From Pseudomonadota bacterium (GTDB taxonomy: Bacteria > Pseudomonadota > Alphaproteobacteria > Sphingomonadales > Sphingomonadaceae), in assembly GCA_023386515.1 (NCBI GenBank), contig JAEWJQ010000207.1, positions 1-9,416 on the forward strand: a stretch of DNA of 9,416 nucleotides, written 5' to 3'. The notes under the pieces were generated by a model. It was not told where the DNA came from. It saw only the letters and a list, made by a program, of their open reading frames with translations, and searched no databases. Shown one piece after another: positions 1 to 4,561 of the stretch. How positions within the stretch are numbered: the stretch's first letter is position 1; every line of letters begins with the position of its first letter. The translations under genes and the position numbers were made by a program.

Positions 1-248
1 CCGGCCGCCGCCGCTGCGCGACTGGACGCGACGCCCACCCGCCACGCCGACTGCCGCGCCCCGTTGCGGGTCGACAGCAGCTGCCACGACAGGCGCGGCG
101 TCGTGGCGTGCAGCCCGCGCGGATCGACCAGGCCGTCGACCAGCAATCCGCCGACCGCCCACTCCCCCGTCGCCGGCAGGGCTTTGGCAGCCGGCAATGC
201 CGCCGTCATGGCACCTGCCCCCAGCAAGACCGATCGCCTGTCGAACAT
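1..248 (-). CDS. Alpha-L-rhamnosidase (GH78-type), Tat-exported, N-terminal part only
   Basis: Only the first 82 residues are inside the window and no stop is reached. Residues 1-23 form a twin-arginine signal (DRRSVLLG followed by an Ala/Leu-rich stretch, likely cleavage after AKA). The mature part begins with a block typical of the N-terminus of bacterial GH78 alpha-L-rhamnosidases: GLLVDGLVDPRGL, then TPRLSWQL (residues 51-58), then a Gln-Ser-Ala-Trp-Arg-Val stretch (66-71) leading into VGVASS. In the family this corresponds to the 'dPlGid..PrlsW.l....RgqrQtaYrv.vas' region. Such enzymes release terminal L-rhamnose from plant polysaccharides such as rhamnogalacturonan or from glycosides, and the Tat signal places this one in the periplasm or outside. 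Two adjacent ATG codons (251 and 248) are possible starts. The second sits 4 bases from an AGGGGGG ribosome site (253-259) and is preferred. The catalytic (alpha/alpha)6 barrel is outside the window, so the call rests on the N-terminal motif alone. Confidence 0.72.
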   Translation of the reverse strand, partial: MFDRRSVLLGAGAMTAALPAAKALPATGEWAVGGLLVDGLVDPRGLHATTPRLSWQLLSTRNGARQSAWRVGVASSRAAAAA

Positions 249-339
249 CATTCCCCCCTGATCCGATGGCCTGCCGAAACCGACGTCACGCGCGGCGCCG
301 CGACGCTCCGCTCCACGCCATCCCATTGCGGGGACCATC

Positions 340-366
340 TGGTATACGGTTCCGCCTGTCTGTCAA
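340..366 (-). promoter_or_regulatory. Candidate promoter with GntR-like half-palindrome upstream of the rhamnosidase
   Basis: On the minus strand a perfect TTGACA (366-361) is followed about 16-18 bases later by a weak -10 candidate (TACCAG or CCAGAT). In the spacer and -10 region the plus strand reads TGGTATACGG (340-349), which matches eight of ten bases of TGGTATACCA, the core bound by some GntR/FadR-type sugar regulators such as UxuR/ExuR. This would place an operator over the promoter of the rhamnosidase gene. The rest of the 252-489 intergenic region shows only a short CGGAA-AC-TTCCG palindrome (445-456) and no convincing plus-strand promoter for the gene at 490. The promoter call is tentative because alphaproteobacterial -10 elements are degenerate. 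Confidence 0.3.
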
Positions 367-489
367 AGTGCATGCCGGATTGGACCTATGCCACCAGCGC
401 GGCCGACGGGCATTCCCTTTGCAACGCATCAGTTATGAACCTTTCGGAAACTTCCGCCGCCTAAGGTCCGGATCGGTGGAGTAGAACCA

Positions 490-792
490 ATGCGTACGCG
501 CTATCATTTTCCCAACGAGCGCCGGCGCGAAGAGCGGCGGGTGGCGCCGGCTGCGCCCTATCCCGGACCGGAGCGGCGGCTGGCGCAGCGGCGCAACGAC
601 GAGGTGAAGCTCGTCCGCAAACGCGAGCCGATCCACCGCGGCGTGCTGTGGGCCGGGGTGCTGGCACTCTTCTGCGTCGTCGATGCGGTCAGCCTGGGCG
701 GCGCCTATCGCCATATGGTTGAGAATGCCGTCAGCGATGCCGCCGCACGGACCCGCGACTGGTCGGCCCATGTCTGGGACTGGGGCCACTGA
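490..792 (+). CDS. Small single-pass membrane protein of unknown function
   Basis: This 100-residue protein matches no family I recognise. Residues 1-50 are very basic and probably cytoplasmic. They hold two arginine clusters, NERRREERR (9-17) and PERRLAQRR (27-35), that look like a degenerate duplication. Residues 51-71 (starting GVLWAGVLALFCVV) form one hydrophobic transmembrane segment, followed by a short tail of about 29 residues rich in Trp and His (ending WSAHVWDWGH). By the positive-inside rule the N-terminus faces the cytoplasm. The ATG is preceded by GGAG (478-481) with an 8-base spacer, which supports the start. The gene ends with TGA at 790-792, only 4 bases before the end of convergent fdhD, and no terminator fits between them. 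It is probably real, given its good ribosome site and coherent TM topology, but no function can be given. Confidence 0.7.
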   Translation: MRTRYHFPNERRREERRVAPAAPYPGPERRLAQRRNDEVKLVRKREPIHRGVLWAGVLALFCVVDAVSLGGAYRHMVENAVSDAAARTRDWSAHVWDWGH

Positions 793-796
793 TCGG

Positions 797-1597
797 TCAG
801 CCGAACACCCGATAAGGGTCGTTCAGGACCATAAGCGAGTCGGCACGGGCCAGTCCCACCAGGGTCAGGCCGTGGGCACGGGCGTGTTCGACCGCCATCG
901 CGGTCGGGGCGGAGATGCCGGCGAGCAGAGGAGTTGCCGCAACCAGCGCCTTGTCCACCATCTCGAAGCTCAGCCGCGACGTGACGAACAGGAAGGCGTC
1001 GGTGCCGCCGGCGCGGGCGCCGATCAGCTTGTCGAGCGCATTGTGCCGCCCGACATCCTCGAAGGCCGCGACGATGCGCCCGCCCGCGTCGCAGGCGGCG
1101 GCGGCACGCACCGCGCCGGTCGCGGCATTGATCGGCTGGTGCGCGCGTAGGGCCGCGCCGGCGGCGAAGATCGCCGCTGCGGTTACCGTCGGGCGTGGCG
1201 GTCGCGCGGCGACGGGCCGGCGCCGTTGCTCCAATCCGGCGATGCCGCATAGGCCGCAGGAGGTATCGCTGCTGCGGTGGCGGACGCGATCGTGGATGCG
1301 GCCGGCGCAGGACGGCGCAAGGACGATGCGCAGGATCCAGCCGTCGGCGGCCTCGAACGGCTCGACCGCGACGACGTCGTCCGGCCGGTCCGCCAGCCGC
1401 TCCGTCAGCATGAAACCGGTCGCGAACGCTGCCAGATCGCGCGGCGTCATCATCATCACCGCATAGCCGAGCCCGTTGACCTCGATCGCGACCGGCGCCT
1501 CGACCGCAATGCCGCGCATGTCGTCCGAGGTGCGACCATCGGCGTGGACGATGCGGACGGGCTCGCGGCGAACGGGATTTGAGGGGACGGCGCTCAT
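797..1597 (-). CDS. fdhD: Formate dehydrogenase accessory sulfurtransferase FdhD
   Basis: This 266-residue protein is close to the usual FdhD length of about 260-280. FdhD passes sulfur from a cysteine desulfurase to the Mo-bis-MGD cofactor, giving the sulfido ligand that FdhF-type enzymes need; it acts in the cytoplasm. Visible family marks are the substrate-persulfide loop SCGLCG (Cys114 and Cys117, matching Cys121/Cys124 of E. coli FdhD), the DVGRHNALDK motif (181-190) and the conserved SRLSFEMVDKA block (207-217). One oddity is that the usual TGG-x-H segment reads TGAVR here (160-164). The ATG at 1597 overlaps the mobA stop in an ATGA quartet, which suggests translational coupling. A GGAGG lies 13 bases upstream (1611-1615), rather far, consistent with reliance on coupling. 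It is the last gene of the oxidoreductase-mobA-fdhD operon. An in-frame ATG at 1780 lies deep inside mobA and was rejected as the start. Confidence 0.95.
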   Translation of the reverse strand: MSAVPSNPVRREPVRIVHADGRTSDDMRGIAVEAPVAIEVNGLGYAVMMMTPRDLAAFATGFMLTERLADRPDDVVAVEPFEAADGWILRIVLAPSCAGRIHDRVRHRSSDTSCGLCGIAGLEQRRRPVAARPPRPTVTAAAIFAAGAALRAHQPINAATGAVRAAAACDAGGRIVAAFEDVGRHNALDKLIGARAGGTDAFLFVTSRLSFEMVDKALVAATPLLAGISAPTAMAVEHARAHGLTLVGLARADSLMVLNDPYRVFG

Positions 1598-2100
1598 AGC
1601 GCCATCAGAGCCTCCGGCCGGTTGACGTTGGCAAGCGGCGTCGGGCGGGCGATGGGCAGCGCGCCGACGCTGCGCGCCCAGCCCGCGACCGACCGGGCGG
1701 CTCCGGCACGGCCGAGCCGGTTGAGCAGATTGGTGCCCACCACCGCCGGCCAGAATCCGATCACCGGCGCGTCGCCGCAATAAGCGGGCGCCCGCCGCGT
1801 CAGCGCCTCGAGCAACGGCGCGGGCAGGCGCGGCGTGTCGCAGGGTACCGTCAGGACGCAGCCGAAGCCGTGGGCGGCGGCATGGTCGAGCGCCGCGGCG
1901 ATCCCGCCCAGCGGTCCGAGCCCGGGGGCGGGAAGGTCGGCGATCCCGCCGTCGCGGCCGACCACCACCACCGTATCGACATGCGGGGCCAATTGCGCGC
2001 GGACCAGATCGATCAGCCGCGCACCGTCGAGCAGCGCGACGGCCTTGTCGCTGCCGAAACGACGGGATTGCCCGCCGGCCAGGATCGCGCCGAGGATCAG
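1594..2100 (-). CDS. mobA: Molybdenum cofactor guanylyltransferase MobA, probable CTG start
   Basis: MobA transfers GMP from GTP to molybdopterin to make the (bis-)MGD cofactor used by DMSO-reductase-family enzymes. The nucleotide-binding motif LAGGQSRRFGSDK is at residues 7-19, GPLGGI follows the central strand (near residue 62), VPCDTPRL (near residue 84) holds the metal-binding Asp, and VNRPEAL closes the fold like the usual NxNxPEDL. Family homology begins at ILGAILAGG, directly at the end of the upstream gene. No ATG, GTG or TTG lies in frame near it, but a CTG at 2100-2098 overlaps the upstream TGA as CTGA and has GGAG (2112-2109) 8 bases upstream. This gives 168 residues, a little short against about 190. 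The only other start, ATG at 2190, adds 30 residues (Pro/Arg/Gly-rich, no fold visible) and overlaps the upstream gene by 94 bases. The identity is firm; the start is an inference. Confidence 0.93.
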   Translation of the reverse strand: MILGAILAGGQSRRFGSDKAVALLDGARLIDLVRAQLAPHVDTVVVVGRDGGIADLPAPGLGPLGGIAAALDHAAAHGFGCVLTVPCDTPRLPAPLLEALTRRAPAYCGDAPVIGFWPAVVGTNLLNRLGRAGAARSVAGWARSVGALPIARPTPLANVNRPEALMAL

Positions 2101-4385
2101 GCGCTGCGCTCCACCCGCACGGGCACCGACTTTGCCGCCGGCACGTGGCTCTGGTGGGCGTGATGCGCGACCGGGATCAATACGTTGCACTCCGGATAAT
2201 AGGCGCCCAGGCAGCCGGCCGGAATGTCATACGGCACGACCAGCAGATTGCCGACGCGCGTGTCGCCGTTGCCGCCGGCATCGCCGACCAGATCGACGCG
2301 GTCATGCTCCTTCAGCCCCATCCGGGCCATGTCCCCACGGTTCATCATCACCACGTCGCGCGTGCCTTTGATGCCGCGGAAGCGATCGTGATAGCCATAG
2401 ATTGTGGTGTTGAACTGGTCGTTCGACCGCAGCGTCATCAGCCGGAAGCGCCCTTCTGCATCCTCGAAGCCGGTGGCGCTCATCGCGGTCGGCTCGTTGA
2501 ATTCGGCGCGGCCGCTTTCCGTCTGCCATTCGCGATGCGCGGCGGGCACGCCCTTCCAGAAGCCGCCGGGGATCCACATCCGCTCGTTGAAGCGGTTGAA
2601 CTTGTCTGGGTAGGTCGCCTCGATCGCGTCGCGCACCAGGTCATAGTCGCCGACCCAGGCGTCCCAGTCGACCTTCGGATTGGGCGCCAGCATCGCCTTG
2701 GCGATTCCGGCGACGATGGCGGGTTCGGACAGCAGGGTAGGGGCCGCCGGCGTCGCCCGGCCGCGCGATCCGTAGATGCGACTGAACGAATCCTCCATCG
2801 TCACCGCCTGCGCGCCGCCCGCCTGCTCGTCCGTCTCGATCCGGCCGAGGCAGGGGAGCAGATAGCAGGTCTTGCCCGGCAACAGATGGGTGCGGTTGAG
2901 CTTGGTTGCGATGCTGACCGTCAGCGGCAATTGCTGCCACGCCGGTTCGATTCGCGCCGTGTCGGGCACCGCGCGGGCGAGGTTGCCGCCCAGGCCGAGA
3001 AACGCCTGCGCGCTGCCGTCGATGATCCGCTCGCACGCCTCGACCGTATCCCAGCCCTTCTCGCGCGGCGGCTCGAAGTCGTAGAGGTCCTTCAGCCGGT
3101 CGAGCGGCGCCAGTTCGGGCTTTTCGGTGATGCCGACCGTCCGCTGCCCCTGCACGTTGCTGTGCCCGCGCACCGGGCCGAAACCCGCGCCCGGCTTGCC
3201 GACATTGCCGCGCAGCAGCATGAAATTGACCAGCATGTGCAGATTGTCGATGCCGTTGACGTGCTGGGTTAGGCCCATGCCGTAGACGCAGATCACCCGC
3301 TCGGCCTTGATGTAGATCCGCGCCGATTCCTCCAGCTCGCCGCGGGTCAGGCCGCTCTCGCGCTCGATCTCGTCCCATCCGATCGCACGCGCCCGGGCGG
3401 CGAACTCGTCGAAGCGCACCGTGTGCTGCGCGATGAACTCATGGTCGAGGATCGCCGGCCGCCCGGCCGCGCGCGCCGCATCGTCGGCCTCGATGACGTA
3501 TTTGCTCAGGCCCATCAGCGCGGCGATGTCACCGCCGGCCCGCACCTGATGATATTGGCTGGCGATCGGCGTCGATTTGCCGGTCGCCATCTCGATCGGG
3601 TTCTGCGGATCGGTGAACCGCTCCAGCCCGCGTTCCTTCAGCGGATTGAACACGACGATGTCGACGCCGCGCTTGGCGCAGTCGCGCAACGGGTGGAGGA
3701 AGCGCGGGCTGTTCACTCCCGGATTCTGGCCGAAGTAGAAGATCGCGTCGCAGACGTTGTAGTCGGACAGGTGGATGGTGCCGACCGGCGATCCGATCGC
3801 CTGCTTCAGCCCGACCGACGTCGTCTCGTGGCACATGTTCGAACTGTCGGGCAGGTTCTGGCTGCCGTACATCCGCGCCATCAGCGCCCACATGTACGAC
3901 GTCTCCAGGCTGGCGCGGCCCGAGGCGTAGAAGACGACCCTGGTCGGGTCGAAGCCCTTCAACTGCGCACCGATGTCGGCGAACGCCTCCGCCCAGCTGA
4001 CCGCGACATATTTGTCGGAGGCGGCGTCATATTTCATCGGGTGGGTCAGCCGCCCGGCCTGTTCGAGATCGTAATCCTTCCAGCCGCGCAATTCGCTGAT
4101 CGTATGCCTGGCGAAGAATTCAGGCGTGGTGCGATAGCTGGTCAGTTCCCAGGCGGTCGCCTTGGCGCCATTCTCGCAGAATTCGGCGATGTGCGGGTGG
4201 GCGGGCTTCCCCCAGGCGCAGGACACGCACATGAAGCCACCGGGCTTGTTCTGCCGGGTCAGTTCCTTGGCCGCCTCTGGCCCGACCTTCTCACGCATCG
4301 AGATTTCGGCGAGCGACTTCATCGACCCCCAGCCGCCGGCGGGACCCGTATAGGGGCTAGTGTCGATATCGTCCGTCTTGTGCAT
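2097..4385 (-). CDS. FdhF/YdeP-family molybdopterin oxidoreductase (catalytic subunit)
   Basis: This 762-residue protein of the DMSO-reductase superfamily matches the YdeP-type, formate-dehydrogenase-like family in length (E. coli YdeP is about 760) and in signature. The N-terminal block FMCVSCAWGKP (51-61) with EFCENGAKA (68-76) is characteristic; Cys53, Cys56 and Cys70 are the only nearby cysteines. The probable molybdenum ligand is Cys185 in SSNMCHETTSVGL, encoded TGC, so it is not selenocysteine. FGQNPGVNSPRFLHPL (218-233) and the C-terminal LRSNDQFNTTIYGYHDR segment belong to the bis-MGD binding parts. There is no signal peptide, so it is cytoplasmic. YdeP in E. coli is linked to acid resistance and its substrate is unresolved, so 'formate dehydrogenase' would over-claim. 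No beta, gamma or NAD-linked subunit is encoded alongside. It heads an operon with mobA and fdhD, which supports a bis-MGD enzyme needing sulfuration. The ATG follows GGAAGG with suitable spacing, but that site lies within a hairpin. Confidence 0.93.
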   Translation of the reverse strand: MHKTDDIDTSPYTGPAGGWGSMKSLAEISMREKVGPEAAKELTRQNKPGGFMCVSCAWGKPAHPHIAEFCENGAKATAWELTSYRTTPEFFARHTISELRGWKDYDLEQAGRLTHPMKYDAASDKYVAVSWAEAFADIGAQLKGFDPTRVVFYASGRASLETSYMWALMARMYGSQNLPDSSNMCHETTSVGLKQAIGSPVGTIHLSDYNVCDAIFYFGQNPGVNSPRFLHPLRDCAKRGVDIVVFNPLKERGLERFTDPQNPIEMATGKSTPIASQYHQVRAGGDIAALMGLSKYVIEADDAARAAGRPAILDHEFIAQHTVRFDEFAARARAIGWDEIERESGLTRGELEESARIYIKAERVICVYGMGLTQHVNGIDNLHMLVNFMLLRGNVGKPGAGFGPVRGHSNVQGQRTVGITEKPELAPLDRLKDLYDFEPPREKGWDTVEACERIIDGSAQAFLGLGGNLARAVPDTARIEPAWQQLPLTVSIATKLNRTHLLPGKTCYLLPCLGRIETDEQAGGAQAVTMEDSFSRIYGSRGRATPAAPTLLSEPAIVAGIAKAMLAPNPKVDWDAWVGDYDLVRDAIEATYPDKFNRFNERMWIPGGFWKGVPAAHREWQTESGRAEFNEPTAMSATGFEDAEGRFRLMTLRSNDQFNTTIYGYHDRFRGIKGTRDVVMMNRGDMARMGLKEHDRVDLVGDAGGNGDTRVGNLLVVPYDIPAGCLGAYYPECNVLIPVAHHAHQSHVPAAKSVPVRVERSA

Positions 4386-4389
4386 GTCA

Positions 4390-4411
4390 GGCCCTTCCGC
4401 TTGGAAGGACC
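4390..4411 (-). promoter_or_regulatory. Hairpin enclosing the ribosome binding site of the YdeP-type oxidoreductase gene
   Basis: Read as mRNA from the minus strand, GGUCCUUCC (4411-4403) pairs with GGAAGGGCC (4398-4390) across the loop AAGC. This gives a 9-bp stem with a single G-U wobble and a tetraloop. The 3' arm contains GGAAGG, the only good Shine-Dalgarno sequence for the ATG at 4385, and the hairpin ends 4 bases from that ATG. The structure would hide the ribosome site unless opened by a factor, a ligand or temperature. No U-run follows, so it is not an intrinsic terminator. The pairing is seen directly; a regulatory role is inferred. Confidence 0.5.
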
Positions 4412-4465
4412 AACGCCGCCGCCCGACTTTCGATGCAGGACGGTCATCTTTCGTACGGTGACGAT

Positions 4466-4494
4466 CCGATCGGCTCGTGCCATCGATCTGTCAA
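4466..4494 (-). promoter_or_regulatory. Candidate promoter for the oxidoreductase-mobA-fdhD operon
   Basis: A consensus TTGACA -35 lies on the minus strand at 4494-4489 in the 176-base divergent region. At a 17-base spacing the -10 position reads GATCGG (4471-4466), a poor match that falls within the palindrome CCGATCGG (4466-4473). Transcription starting near 4459 would give a leader of about 75 bases that includes the ribosome-site hairpin. No clear plus-strand promoter for the receptor at 4562 was recognised. Only the -35 is convincing. Confidence 0.28.
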
Positions 4495-4561
4495 CAAACT
4501 GCAACTCGGTCGTCTTTGGACCTGTCTAGGCGCGGCCCCAATCAATCGGGGGACGACGACA

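Noticed and set aside
108..484. Small plus-strand ORFs over the rhamnosidase start and its upstream region
   Set aside because: They lack ribosome sites and recognisable features and partly overlap the Tat signal-coding region on the other strand.
1598..1780. Longer fdhD starting inside mobA
   Set aside because: The extra residues are a shadow of mobA; FdhD length and the ATGA overlap support the start at 1597.
3831..3833. Possible selenocysteine in the oxidoreductase active site
   Set aside because: The codon is TGC (Cys185) and no in-frame TGA occurs in the gene before its end.
2097..4385. Calling the oxidoreductase a formate dehydrogenase
   Set aside because: The FMCVSCAWGKP/EFCENGAKA signature and the lack of partner subunits point to the YdeP branch, for which formate activity is not established.
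2145..4529. Plus-strand ORFs of 375 and 368 residues across the oxidoreductase gene
   Set aside because: They lie antisense to a well-supported 762-residue enzyme and show only shadow composition without motifs.
4433..4561. Upstream in-frame ATG for the first receptor
   Set aside because: It would add 43 residues ahead of an otherwise normal signal peptide; the GTG at 4562 has a good ribosome site.
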